Shown: positions 7,753 to 16,529 of the stretch, one piece after another
Numbering within the stretch: the stretch's first letter is position 1
How the letters are laid out: every line of letters begins with the position of its first letter
Assembly: GCA_003221825.1 (NCBI GenBank)
Contig: QHUE01000098.1
Location: 1-29,894, forward strand
Direction of reading: 5' to 3'
Length of the DNA: 29,894 bases
DNA from: Gemmatimonadota bacterium
GTDB lineage: Bacteria > Gemmatimonadota > Gemmatimonadetes > Gemmatimonadales > GWC2-71-9
Made by a program: the position numbers and the translations under genes
The notes under the pieces: generated by a model
The model's database searches: none
The model's input: the letters and a program-made list of their open reading frames with translations, nothing else
What the model was told of the DNA's origin: nothing

Positions 7753-9327
7753 CTAGTGTCTCGGCTCCAGCGCCTCGGTGCGGGCGTGGCCGTCCACCAG
7801 CGCCAGCGGCGGCACGCCGAGCAACGCGCCCAGCGTGGGCGCGATGTCAACGGTGTTCGCTCGCCCGGTGTACGACCCGCGCCGCACCCCCCGGCCCCAG
7901 AAGATGATCGGCACGTGCGAATCGTCCTCGGTGGGCTGGCCATGCATCGCGATCGGCAGGTTCGGGATATCCCACACCGAGCCGGGTTGCAGCGTCACGG
8001 TGAGGACGACGCCCGCATCCGGGGCGAGGTGATGGAGCCAGCGCCGCGCCACCGGATCGGACGCCGTGTCGGCGCGCGCGAGGTCGGCGGGCTTGATCAC
8101 GCGTGCGACGCCCTGCACCCGCAGGATCCGCACGGTGAGCGCATCGAGGATGCTGTCCGTCTTCAGGCCGATCGCGGCGAATCGGCCGTTGTCGCGCAGA
8201 AACAGCATACCGGTTTCGAATTGGAGCCAGTCGCGCGGCGCTCCACCGGCGCCGGCGAGCCGGTCGAGATCGCGGTTGGCGGCCGTCACCACGGTGTCAA
8301 GCAACACGCGGTACGCCGCTCCGCCGGTCTTGGCGCGCGTGCGCTCCGGGAACGACGTCACGCCGTGATCGGCGGTGAGCACGACGACAAGGTTGTCGCG
8401 CCCCACCCGGTCGGTCAGACGCTTCAGGAACCAGGCGAGATAGTGGTCGAGCCGCAGGACCTGATCGTGGATCTCGCGCGAGTCGGGGCCGAACGCGTGC
8501 CCGACGGCATCGGTCGTGGACAAACTCACGGCGAGAATGTCGGTGCCTTTCCGGCCCAGCCGCAGTGCTTCGAAGCCCTCGAGCGCGAAGAGCAGCGTCA
8601 ACGAATCCATCGCCGGCACACCCGCGATCGCAGCGGCGGCTTGCACGCTGTCGGGCGTGAGCCGATGCGGAAAGACAACGCCCGCTCCGCCGTTCTCCCA
8701 CACCTCATTGTCGGCTTCCTTGTATGCGCTGTCGGGCAACAGCAGCGACCAAGTCGTATTCGCCGCTTTGAACGGCAGCCGCCGCGCGTTGAATGCCTGG
8801 ACCCACGTCGGCAGCGAGTCCGCGTAATAGCGGCTCGTGGTGAACAGCCCCGACTGGTACCAGTAGACCTGTTCTTTCGCGAGCCCGATGGGAAGAATCG
8901 CTCCGCGATCCTTGCGGCTCACCGACAGCGCCCGCGCGGCCGGTTCGGCGGCCTTCAACCAGTCGAACAGCGTAGTGCCACGGAAGCGGCGCGGCGATGC
9001 GCCCGGGCCCGTGGTGCCGAGCAACGGCGCCAGCGAGTCCTGCACGCCCTCGGAGTTCCGGATGATGCCGGTATGCGCGGGCCACATGCCGGAGAGAATC
9101 GTCGAGTGGCCGGGCGCCGTCTCCGTGACGGCATGGTCCTGATAGCCGTCGGTGAAGAACGCGCCCTCGGTGGCCAGCTGGCCCAATCCGCCGGTCAGCT
9201 GGGCTTTCCAGCGCGTGAAGTAGTCGGGCCGCAGCTGGTCCACGGTGATGACGACGACGAGCTTCGGCCTGGGTGGCGGCGGAGCAATCAGCCAGCTCAG
9301 GACCGCGAGATAGACGGCGAGGTTCAT
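7753..9327 (-). CDS. PafA-like alkaline phosphatase / type I phosphodiesterase, exported
   Basis: This is an alkaline-phosphatase-superfamily hydrolase with an N-terminal signal peptide (MNLAVYLAVLSWLIAP). Metal and active-site motifs are in order: VITVDQLRPDYF (Asp30), the nucleophile region VTETAPGHSTILSG (a Thr at 68 or 70), SRKDRGAIL (matching the Lys/Arg pair that marks PafA-type phosphomonoesterases), STTDAVGHAFGP (Asp273, His277), TADHGV (Asp320, His321) and a late MHGQPTEDDSH. It should release phosphate from phosphomonoesters in the periplasm; diesters cannot be excluded. I chose ATG 9327; GTG 9333 is an alternative. It lies 19 bases after the MFS gene stop within the long operon. 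Confidence 0.88.
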   Translation of the reverse strand: MNLAVYLAVLSWLIAPPPPRPKLVVVITVDQLRPDYFTRWKAQLTGGLGQLATEGAFFTDGYQDHAVTETAPGHSTILSGMWPAHTGIIRNSEGVQDSLAPLLGTTGPGASPRRFRGTTLFDWLKAAEPAARALSVSRKDRGAILPIGLAKEQVYWYQSGLFTTSRYYADSLPTWVQAFNARRLPFKAANTTWSLLLPDSAYKEADNEVWENGGAGVVFPHRLTPDSVQAAAAIAGVPAMDSLTLLFALEGFEALRLGRKGTDILAVSLSTTDAVGHAFGPDSREIHDQVLRLDHYLAWFLKRLTDRVGRDNLVVVLTADHGVTSFPERTRAKTGGAAYRVLLDTVVTAANRDLDRLAGAGGAPRDWLQFETGMLFLRDNGRFAAIGLKTDSILDALTVRILRVQGVARVIKPADLARADTASDPVARRWLHHLAPDAGVVLTVTLQPGSVWDIPNLPIAMHGQPTEDDSHVPIIFWGRGVRRGSYTGRANTVDIAPTLGALLGVPPLALVDGHARTEALEPRH

Positions 9328-9346
9328 GGGCACAAACTAGCGGTTC

Positions 9347-10570
9347 TCAGGTGCTCAACGCCACCGGAGTAGGCGTATCCTCGTGGATCCGCAGCGTCAA
9401 ATACATGACGAAGATGATGATCGCCGCAGAGATATAAAACGGGACATGCTGGCCCAGTAGCTGGTAGGAGCCGCCGGCATACACGGGGCCGAGGATCGCG
9501 GCCACGCCGCGATAGGTCTGCTGCACCCCCATCGTGACCCCGATCTCGTCGTGGTGCGCGCGATGACTCACCAGTGCCGAGTTCGCCGGGAAGAGGAGCG
9601 CGGTGCCAAGCGGCAGCAGTATTTGGGCGGCGATAAAGAGCGGGAGTGACGTCGCGAGCGGCACGAGGACGAATCCCGCGAAGAGTAATAGGACCCCCAC
9701 TTGCATCGTACGCACCTCGCCAAGCCAGGCGTTGAACCAGCCGACCGGACCGATCCGCATCAACACGCCAACCGCCCCAAAAACCATGAAGAAGTAACCG
9801 ATCTGGTCTGTGGTGATTCCAAACCGGTCGTGCAAATACAGCGAAAACACCGGCGGCAGCGCGTTGAACGCGAGCATGGCAAACGCGTAGATCCAAATCA
9901 ACAACGATACGGGACGCATGGGATCGGCGAGGACGCGGGTTGCTGGCTCTACGACATTCCGCACGGCCTCGCCAAGCGTCACCGATTGACGCGGCCTGTC
10001 GCTGGCGGTGCGTGTCACGCCCGCCTGAGACCACCGTGATTCGGGCAGCCATTTCCAGGCGAATGCGACGTTGATCAAGACGAGGGCGCTGGCGAACACG
10101 CCGGGAACTGCGTCGCCAAAGTGATTCATGAACGATCCGATCCCGGGGCCGAACAGCACCCCCGCGCTCGTCGCCGCGGACAGCCACCCGAGCGCCTTTG
10201 CCCGCTCGTGGGGGAGCATGGTGTCGGCCACGTACGCTTGCACGACGCCGGTCGTGCCACCGCCAAGGCCTTGCACAAACCGTGACACAAAGAGGAGCCA
10301 CACACTGTGCGCAAAGCCAAAAACGACGTACGCGAACGCCGACGCGCCGAGTCCCACGAGCAGCGCCGGCCGCCGGCCGTAGCGATCGGAGACGTATCCC
10401 CAAACCGGTGAGGAGACGAGCTGCGCTACGGGAAACGACGCCGCGAGGAGGCCGACGACGGTTGCGGTCGCCCCGAGGTTCTTCGCGTACAGCGGCAGCA
10501 GGGGCCAGATGATCATCAGGCCCATCATGTCTACGAACGCGACCAACATCAGGACCAAGAGCCGCTTCAT
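9347..10570 (-). CDS. MFS transporter, TetA/DHA1-like exporter
   Basis: The 407-residue protein has about 12 membrane helices. The signature loop between helices 2 and 3 reads GYVSDRYGRRPALL (residues 58-71), and helix 4-5 carries RFVQGLGGG and GPGIGSF, as in drug:H+ antiporters of the DHA1/TetA type. The substrate is unknown. The ATG overlaps the TGA of the upstream ABC permease (ATGA), which indicates translational coupling. Pairing an importer operon with an MFS exporter could mean siderophore or metal-chelate handling, but this is only a guess. Confidence 0.9.
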   Translation of the reverse strand: MKRLLVLMLVAFVDMMGLMIIWPLLPLYAKNLGATATVVGLLAASFPVAQLVSSPVWGYVSDRYGRRPALLVGLGASAFAYVVFGFAHSVWLLFVSRFVQGLGGGTTGVVQAYVADTMLPHERAKALGWLSAATSAGVLFGPGIGSFMNHFGDAVPGVFASALVLINVAFAWKWLPESRWSQAGVTRTASDRPRQSVTLGEAVRNVVEPATRVLADPMRPVSLLIWIYAFAMLAFNALPPVFSLYLHDRFGITTDQIGYFFMVFGAVGVLMRIGPVGWFNAWLGEVRTMQVGVLLLFAGFVLVPLATSLPLFIAAQILLPLGTALLFPANSALVSHRAHHDEIGVTMGVQQTYRGVAAILGPVYAGGSYQLLGQHVPFYISAAIIIFVMYLTLRIHEDTPTPVALST

Positions 10571-12012
10571 CGCCGCGCCCCCACGCCGAGGACAATCGCG
10601 CTGACGAGCATCAGCACTACGCCGAACGCGGCGGCCACGCCGGTTTCGGACAGTCGCAGGCTCGAGAGGATTTCGATGGACACAGGTCGAGTCTCGTACG
10701 TGTACAGGACGATGGATGCGACGATGTCACCAAGTGCGGCCACGAACGCCAGGCTCGCTCCCGCCGCGAGTCCAGGCCGGAGCTGCGGCAATGTGACGCG
10801 GGCCAGGGTGCGCCAGCGTCCGGCGCCGAGGCTCGCCGCCGCTTCCTCGAGCGACGGATCGAGCTGGCGGTACGACGCGAGGATGCCCCGCCCCGTCAGC
10901 GGCAGCGCGCGCACGAGATAGGCCAGCGGGAGAATGACCGCGGTCCCCACCAGCACAAAGCGCAGCTGCAGCGGCGCGTGCACGCTGAACGTGATGGCGA
11001 GCGCGATGGCGAAGACCGTCCCCGGCAACGCCCACGGCAGAGCCAGGAGCCCTTCGATGACCCGCCGCCAGGCCACGCGCCGCCGTACGACGAGCCAGCC
11101 GGCGCCGAGCGCCAGGGCTACCGCGATGGCGGTGCTCACCGCCGCCATCCACAGCGAGTTCACCATCGGCCGCAGGCGCTCGGCTTCCGAAAACAGCCGG
11201 CGATAGTTCTCGAAATTGATCACCGGCGGCAGGATCTCCGTGGTCCAGGCGCCGTAGGGCACCAGCGAGACGAGCAGGAGCGTCAGATGCGGCAACAGCA
11301 GCAGCACCGCGAATCCCCAGCCAAGGGCCGTCGTCAGCCTGCGGACGCTCGCGCGCCGGATCGGGCGCGGCCGGGGCGCAATCCCCTTCCCCAGCGCGAC
11401 GAGGATGTCGTCGCCTTCGGTACGACGCAGCATGACGAGCCCCAGCACCGCGACGAGCGCGAGCGCGACCGTCTCGACCATCGCGAGCGGCAGATCGCCG
11501 TTGAGTTTCGTCGCCACGATCTGCGTCGTCATCACGCGAAAGCCGCCGCCAAAGATGTACGGCGCACTAAACGAGCCGAGCGCGGTCATGAACGTCAGCA
11601 TCGCAGCGCCGACCAGCGAGGGACGGAGCAGCGGCACGATCACGCGCCAAACGCGCGCAATGAAGCCCGACTCGCCGTACAGGAACAGGAACGCGATCAC
11701 GCCGACGAGCGGCGAGAGCAAGACCGGCAGCGCGATGAGCGCGCCGAGCGTCTTCCGGCCCGGGAAGTCGAACCACTCGAACAAAAACGCGAGGGGAATC
11801 CCGATCGCCGCGGCGAGGATGACGCTCACCAGCGAAATCCACACGCTCGCCCAGAGCGCAGCCCACTCACCGGGACGCGTGACGAACGCGCGCACGGCGG
11901 TTCCGTCGGCGGCATCGGCCCCGACGACGAGGATGGGATAGACGACGAGCCAGGCGAGCAGCAGCGTGAGCGCGACGGCCGCCAGGTCGGTGTTTCGCAA
12001 GCGCCCGATCAC
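10567..12012 (-). CDS. Fe3+-type ABC importer permease, two fused membrane domains
   Basis: This 481-residue protein has two six-helix permease modules in one chain, as in FbpB/AfuB/ThiP-type permeases. The EAA-like cytoplasmic loops are visible: the first module has LRPSLVGAAMLTF, and the second has LEEAAASLGAGRWRTLARVTLPQLRPG, a canonical EAA loop that docks with the ATPase. It should import a solute delivered by the lipoprotein encoded at 12980-14074. The GTG start overlaps the TGA of the ATPase gene by four bases (GTGA), and its own stop overlaps the MFS start. Confidence 0.92.
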   Translation of the reverse strand: MIGRLRNTDLAAVALTLLLAWLVVYPILVVGADAADGTAVRAFVTRPGEWAALWASVWISLVSVILAAAIGIPLAFLFEWFDFPGRKTLGALIALPVLLSPLVGVIAFLFLYGESGFIARVWRVIVPLLRPSLVGAAMLTFMTALGSFSAPYIFGGGFRVMTTQIVATKLNGDLPLAMVETVALALVAVLGLVMLRRTEGDDILVALGKGIAPRPRPIRRASVRRLTTALGWGFAVLLLLPHLTLLLVSLVPYGAWTTEILPPVINFENYRRLFSEAERLRPMVNSLWMAAVSTAIAVALALGAGWLVVRRRVAWRRVIEGLLALPWALPGTVFAIALAITFSVHAPLQLRFVLVGTAVILPLAYLVRALPLTGRGILASYRQLDPSLEEAAASLGAGRWRTLARVTLPQLRPGLAAGASLAFVAALGDIVASIVLYTYETRPVSIEILSSLRLSETGVAAAFGVVLMLVSAIVLGVGARR

Positions 12013-12983
12013 AACGCGATGACCCGCGTCGCTTCGACGTAGACGCGCTGCCCCACCTGCGCGGCATCGGGCTCCGCGAGCACCTCAAAGCGTTGGTGGT
12101 CGTCACCTTCGACGAGGAAGAACGCGGCGACGCCGGTGTAACGCCGCTCGCGCACGATGCCCGGCAGGCCCGCGTCGGCGAATCGCAGGCGCTCGGGCCG
12201 CACGACGAGCACCCCATTTCCCGCCGCGCTGCCGAGCGCGCGCGCGGCCGCGCCGCGGAAGACGTTCGCACGCCCGACGAACGTTGCCACGAAGAGATTG
12301 GCGGGGTGTTCGTACAGGTCGTCGGGCGCACCGGTCTGCTCGAGACGGCCGTTGTTCAGGACCGCGATCCGGTCGCCCAGGTCGAACGCCTCGTCCTGCT
12401 CATGGGTGACGAAGACGCTGGTGATGCCGACGCGCTTGATCACGTCGCGCAGCTCACGGCGGGTGCGCTCGCGCAACGCGGGATCCAGGTTCGAGAGCGG
12501 CTCGTCGAGCAACAGCACGCGCGGCTCGGGCGCAAGGGCGCGCGCAAGCGCCACGCGCTGCTGCTGGCCGCCGGACAGCTCGTGCACCTTGCGCCGCTCG
12601 AAGCCGGCCAGATCGACGAGCGCGAGCGCTTCAGAGATTTGTTGCTTTGCCCGTCCCTCGTCCCCCTTCCCCCTTCCCTGCAGTCCAAAGCCGACATTCT
12701 CGCCCACGTCGAGATGGGGGAACAGCGCGTAGTGCTGAAACACCATGCCGAAGCGCCGGCGGGCCGGCGGAACGGTGGTGACATCCTCGCCCGCGACCGC
12801 GATGCGCCCGCCGTCGGCCGTCTCGAAGCCGGCCAGAAGCCGTAGCATCGTCGTCTTGCCGCTCCCCGAAGGGCCGAGCAGCGCAAGGATCTCGCCGCTG
12901 GCGATGTCGAGGGTAATCGGACCGACCGTCACCCCGTGGCCCCAGCGCTTCTCGATGGCCTGGGTTTCGAGAAAGCCGGTCAA
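12009..12983 (-). CDS. Fe3+/solute ABC importer ATP-binding protein
   Basis: This is an importer ATPase of the Fbp/Pot family: Walker A GPSGSGKT (about residues 37-44), Q-loop VFQHYALFPHLDVGENVGF, signature LSGGQQQR, Walker B LLLDEPLSNLD, switch THEQDEAF, and a C-terminal TOBE-like domain (VVRPERLRF ... GVAAFFLVEG). I place the start at TTG 12983. It overlaps the stop of the binding-protein gene (TTGA), is preceded by GGGAGGAGG at 12995-12987, and gives a family-like beginning (TGFLETQAIEKRWG). A longer in-frame start at 13061 would lie deep inside the neighbour gene and is unlikely. Confidence 0.93.
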   Translation of the reverse strand: MTGFLETQAIEKRWGHGVTVGPITLDIASGEILALLGPSGSGKTTMLRLLAGFETADGGRIAVAGEDVTTVPPARRRFGMVFQHYALFPHLDVGENVGFGLQGRGKGDEGRAKQQISEALALVDLAGFERRKVHELSGGQQQRVALARALAPEPRVLLLDEPLSNLDPALRERTRRELRDVIKRVGITSVFVTHEQDEAFDLGDRIAVLNNGRLEQTGAPDDLYEHPANLFVATFVGRANVFRGAAARALGSAAGNGVLVVRPERLRFADAGLPGIVRERRYTGVAAFFLVEGDDHQRFEVLAEPDAAQVGQRVYVEATRVIAL

Positions 12984-14074
12984 CGGCCTCCTCCCGTCCC
13001 GCGCACGTGCTGGTCCCACCACCGCATCCACTCGGGGCCGTGCTCGGCCAGGAAGTTCCAATCGACGTCGGCCACGACCATGCGGCGGTGCACATCGCGC
13101 ACCCAGTCGGGCAGCGAATCGACCGGCAGATCCTGCCGGGCGGGCACGCGGAAGACTTCCCGCGCGGCCGCGAGCTGCATTTCGACACTGCCGACGAAAT
13201 CCACGTAGGCGCGCGCCGCCGCGAGGTGCTTGGCGTTGCGCACGACCGCGATGCCGTCCTCGATGGCGACCGTACCGCTCTTGGGAAAGACGTAACCGAT
13301 CGGCATGCCGCGGCGGCGGCTGATCAAGACGTCCGGCAGGTCCCAGATGGTGACCAACCCTTCCTGCCGCGCGATCTTCTCGCTCACGAGCGCCGGGTTC
13401 TGCTCATAGACCTTCGTCTGCCCATCCAATCGCCGCAGCCACGCAAATCCAGCCGCCGTATCGCCGGTTTGCTTGAGCCCGCGCGCGATGATGACCCCGA
13501 ACACCGCCCGCATCGTACCGCTCGCGAGCGGATCGCGAATGATGATTTTCCCTTTCCATTTGGGATCGAGCAGGTCGTCCCAATCCTGGGGGGCCTCGGC
13601 GGGCGACACGACTTTCTCCGCGTAGAGAAACACCGCGGGCGTCTCGTAGGCGGCGAAGTAGCAATCGCCGGCCCCCCGTCCCCGCGGCGCGATCGCATCG
13701 GCCCAGACCGGGCGCCGGCAGTCGAGCAGGGAATCGTGCGCAGCCTGCGCCAGAATCAGCGACGGCCCCCCGAACCAGACGTCCGCCTGCGGGTTGGCGC
13801 GCTCAGAGCGGAGGCGGTCGTAGACGTCCTGCGACCCCATGTCGAGCCAGCGCACGTCGATGTCCGGATGGAGCGCCTCGAAGCGGTGCTCGAAGAGCGT
13901 CAGCAGATCGCGGCCGTGGGGGCTGTAGATCACTAACGGGGTACGGGAGTCTCTCGAACATGCGGTGAGGATCAGCAGCAATAATGCGAAATGCGGAATG
14001 TGGAATGCGGAATGAACGTGAAGGCGTCGATTCCGCATTCCGAATTTCGAGTTTCGCATTGTCTTAGGGGACAT
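12980..14074 (-). CDS. Extracellular solute-binding lipoprotein of an Fe3+-type ABC importer
   Basis: The mature part is a class-1/8 periplasmic binding protein: PLVIYSPHGRDLLTLFEHRF near the start, QADVWFGGP, LLDPKWKGKIIIRDPLASGT and GYVFPKSGTVAIEDGIAVV later. It resembles AfuA/FbpA-type iron-binding proteins, but related families bind thiamine, polyamines or phosphonates, so the solute is not certain. A lipobox (LILTAC, Cys39 if the start is 14074) follows a short hydrophobic stretch. The residues before it (RNSKFGMRNRRLHVHSAFHI) are encoded by an imperfect inverted repeat, an odd origin for a signal peptide. Possible ATG starts are 14074 (overlapping the upstream stop by 11 bases), 14059 and 14038; none has a clear ribosome binding site. 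ATPase and permease genes follow with four-base overlaps. Confidence 0.9.
   Translation of the reverse strand: MSPKTMRNSKFGMRNRRLHVHSAFHIPHFALLLLILTACSRDSRTPLVIYSPHGRDLLTLFEHRFEALHPDIDVRWLDMGSQDVYDRLRSERANPQADVWFGGPSLILAQAAHDSLLDCRRPVWADAIAPRGRGAGDCYFAAYETPAVFLYAEKVVSPAEAPQDWDDLLDPKWKGKIIIRDPLASGTMRAVFGVIIARGLKQTGDTAAGFAWLRRLDGQTKVYEQNPALVSEKIARQEGLVTIWDLPDVLISRRRGMPIGYVFPKSGTVAIEDGIAVVRNAKHLAAARAYVDFVGSVEMQLAAAREVFRVPARQDLPVDSLPDWVRDVHRRMVVADVDWNFLAEHGPEWMRWWDQHVRGTGGGR
12987..12995 (-). promoter_or_regulatory. Ribosome binding site deciding the TTG start at 12983
   Basis: On the minus strand GGGAGGAGG ends three bases before the TTG at 12983, and its upstream GGAGG lies six bases before it. 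It sits inside the last codons of the binding-protein gene, where it also encodes Gly residues, so part of the match could be coincidence. Together with the TTGA stop/start overlap it makes TTG the best start for the ATPase. Confidence 0.65.
13983..14060. repeat. Imperfect 36-bp inverted repeat of GGAATGCGGAAT type
   Basis: The left arm at 13983-14018 and the right arm at 14025-14060 are inverted copies, identical at about 29 of 36 positions by hand alignment, with a six-base spacer. Each arm contains GGAATGCGGAAT and begins AATGCGAAA, so the arms themselves are built from GGAATG-like units. It would fold into a long hairpin. It lies inside the 5' end of the binding-protein gene and supplies most of the n-region of its signal peptide. 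Similar AT-richer GGAATGCGG repeats are familiar from spacers of several environmental phyla, but I cannot name the family. Confidence 0.85.
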
Positions 14075-16529
14075 TGCGGCGCTTCAGTCCCAGCAGATTC
14101 ACGAACAAGCGATAGGCTCCGGGAACGCCGGCCGGCAATTGCCGGAAAAAACTCAGTCCACTGTAGACGTACGTCCCGCGCCCTAGCGGCGCGATCAGCA
14201 GCCCCCCCTTCAATTCGGCGGGCGGATTCGGCGGGCCGGGATCGTGCGTCTCCAACACGGGCACGTAGGTGGTGTCCCAGGTGTGCGCGAAGTATAGGCC
14301 GCGCTCCTGAATCCAGCCGCGCCAGTCCTCGGCAGCGATCTCGTTAGGATAGTGAAAGACGGAGTGGCTTGGATCGAGCTCCGTGACCGGCGCGTTCTCG
14401 TCGGTCACACGATCGTGCGGGCGCGCGATCGTCAGCGGGTACGGCGCGAATCCGCCGTCGACGAACGGATACTGCTGGTACTGCACGATGACGAGACCGC
14501 CGCTCTTGGCGTAGTCGAGCAGCCGTCCATTGTTGGCGACCAGCGCGGGCTCGGTTTCGTACGCCCGGCTGCCGATCACGATCGCGTCGTAGTGCGACAG
14601 ATCGCCGCGGGCGAGCGAGTCCGCGCCGATCAGCTCGATGGGCACGCCGACGGCCAGCAGCGCTTCGGGCACGCGGTCGGCGGCGCCGCGCACGTAGCCG
14701 ACATGCGCCAGGGCGGGAAGCGCAACCCGCGCGGCGCGGATCTGCGCCACCGACGCCTTCGTCAGCGCGCGCGGCCGGATGTGCGGGTAATCGATGATCT
14801 CGAGCGCTCCGCCGCCCGCGCGCAGCTCGTAGCTCCCCGGCTTGAGACTCTCCGCGACGGGCGGCGCGAGACTCACGACGACCGTCTTTGTTTCGTCCTC
14901 GCGTGTGAACGCGAGGCTCTCGGCGGCGATGGGGGGCCATCCCGCGGGCACCGTGACGGCGGTGCGCACCGCGGCAGCCCCGCGCGCGCGATTCGTCACG
15001 GTGACGGTGAAGTGCCGGGGCTCGCGCGCGCCACCATCGATCGGCCAGAGCAGCTCCTGCGGCGCAATCGCGACGTCCACGTCACGCGTCACGAAGATGG
15101 GACGGCGGATCTCGCCGATCGCCTGATCGCGATAGCGGTACACCACTTCCCGTGTGACCGTCACCGGCTCGCCGCCGATGAGCAGCCGGACGCGCGCGGT
15201 GACGGGCGGCGGCTCGAACGGCAACCCCCGCACATCCGCCGGCGCGGTAGACCAATCGTAGAGGCCACCGCGATTGGTCAGCGGCCGCTTGAGGAAATAG
15301 GGCTGCGTCCGTTCGGCATCGCGTGCGACGGTTAGCACAAAGCGGCGTGTCAACAGGGCGCCCGGGGCCACAGTCGGCGCTCCCAACTCCAGCCGTTCCA
15401 GGCTCCAACCGGGCGGCGCGGCGATGGCCACGCTGTCGACACGCACGGCGCTGTCGCCCGCGTTCCACACCGTGACTTCAACCTGCAGCCGCTCCCCCGG
15501 CGTCACGATGCCGTCATCAGCCGCGCCGTCGATCGTCACGCCCGCCGCGTTCGTCATAGCGCGCTCGAGCAAGGCGCGTTGCACGGAGTCGGCCGGGCCG
15601 AGGAGTCGCAGGGCCCGGATCAGATACGGCAGGGTCGCGCCGGGACGCCACGGCGTGAGCGCGCCCCGCGCCGAGTCGATGAGCGCCGCGTACCCCGTGA
15701 CGTGAATCGTCGTGTCGACGCCCGTGAAGACCGACGTCTCGCCCGGCTGCGGCGATTTCGTGGCAAGGAGCGCGACGCCGGACGTCGCCGGTCCGGGTCG
15801 CTGCAGCTGGCCCATGTCCTGCGAGCGATGGCGACTGCGGCTCGCCATGGCCACCTGGAAATACGATTGACCGATGATCGGATCGAGCGTGCCGACCGGC
15901 AAGGTGAGCGTCGTGGCGCTTGGATCCCCACGCGTCGAGCGGTAGAACTTCTGCGGACCGCCGGCGGAATCGCGCAACAGATCGAACGCCTGGCGGGCGA
16001 GGATCGCGGAGACCTGATGGTGGCCGTGTCCGTCCGCAGGCGTTCCGGAGAACACGGCGATGATGATCTGCGGCCGGAAGCGCCGGATCACATCGACGAC
16101 GTCTTTGAGAATCGAGTCCCTCGGCCAGAACCGAAATGTCTCGTCGGCCGACTTCGAGAATCCGAAGTCGTACGCGCGCGTGAAGAACTGTCGCGCCCCG
16201 TCCAGCTCGCGGGCGGCGAGCAGCTCTTCGGTGCGGATGATGCCGAGCTCGGGGCCGAGCTCGGGGCCGATCAGGTTCTGGCCGCCCTCCCCGCGCGTCA
16301 GCGAGAGATATGCCGCCTGGGCGCCCATGCCGCGCGACAGCAACACCAGGAGCTGGGTGTCTTCGTCGTCGGGGTGCGCGCCGATCATCAGCACGCGCTT
16401 GTTGCTGCCGAGCTGCCGCAGCGTGCTCGCCAGCGCAGCGACGCCGCCGGTGCCTGACGGGGACAATTGCCCACGCGACACACCGGCGGCGCCGAAGCTC
16501 AGGAGGAGCCCGACGACACACGCTCTCAC
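14064..16529 (-). CDS. PIG-L/LmbE-family deacetylase with NEW3-like and ThuA/GATase-like domains, exported
   Basis: The 821-residue protein has a signal peptide (MRACVVGLLLSFGAAGVSRG). The PIG-L deacetylase domain spans about residues 42-280, with the zinc motif AHPDDE (His52, Asp54/55) and HGHHQ (168-172). The middle has two Ig-like/NEW3-type segments (LQVEVTVWNAGDSAV; FTVTVTNRARGAAAV). The C-terminal 230 residues resemble a ThuA/type-1 glutamine-amidotransferase-like fold (DAIVIGSRAYETEPAL, GGLVIVQYQQYPF). PIG-L enzymes remove N-acetyl groups from sugars, so extracellular GlcNAc-type deacetylation is likely, with an unknown substrate. GTG 16529 shares one base with the TAG of the preceding amidohydrolase (TAGTG), indicating coupling. 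Confidence 0.88.
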   Translation of the reverse strand: MRACVVGLLLSFGAAGVSRGQLSPSGTGGVAALASTLRQLGSNKRVLMIGAHPDDEDTQLLVLLSRGMGAQAAYLSLTRGEGGQNLIGPELGPELGIIRTEELLAARELDGARQFFTRAYDFGFSKSADETFRFWPRDSILKDVVDVIRRFRPQIIIAVFSGTPADGHGHHQVSAILARQAFDLLRDSAGGPQKFYRSTRGDPSATTLTLPVGTLDPIIGQSYFQVAMASRSRHRSQDMGQLQRPGPATSGVALLATKSPQPGETSVFTGVDTTIHVTGYAALIDSARGALTPWRPGATLPYLIRALRLLGPADSVQRALLERAMTNAAGVTIDGAADDGIVTPGERLQVEVTVWNAGDSAVRVDSVAIAAPPGWSLERLELGAPTVAPGALLTRRFVLTVARDAERTQPYFLKRPLTNRGGLYDWSTAPADVRGLPFEPPPVTARVRLLIGGEPVTVTREVVYRYRDQAIGEIRRPIFVTRDVDVAIAPQELLWPIDGGAREPRHFTVTVTNRARGAAAVRTAVTVPAGWPPIAAESLAFTREDETKTVVVSLAPPVAESLKPGSYELRAGGGALEIIDYPHIRPRALTKASVAQIRAARVALPALAHVGYVRGAADRVPEALLAVGVPIELIGADSLARGDLSHYDAIVIGSRAYETEPALVANNGRLLDYAKSGGLVIVQYQQYPFVDGGFAPYPLTIARPHDRVTDENAPVTELDPSHSVFHYPNEIAAEDWRGWIQERGLYFAHTWDTTYVPVLETHDPGPPNPPAELKGGLLIAPLGRGTYVYSGLSFFRQLPAGVPGAYRLFVNLLGLKRRNVP

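Noticed and set aside
16242..16265. Perfect 12-bp tandem duplication GCCGAGCTCGGG in the PIG-L gene
   Set aside because: It encodes GPELGPELG, close to the usual GPELGxxLG of the family at this place, so it is probably normal coding sequence.
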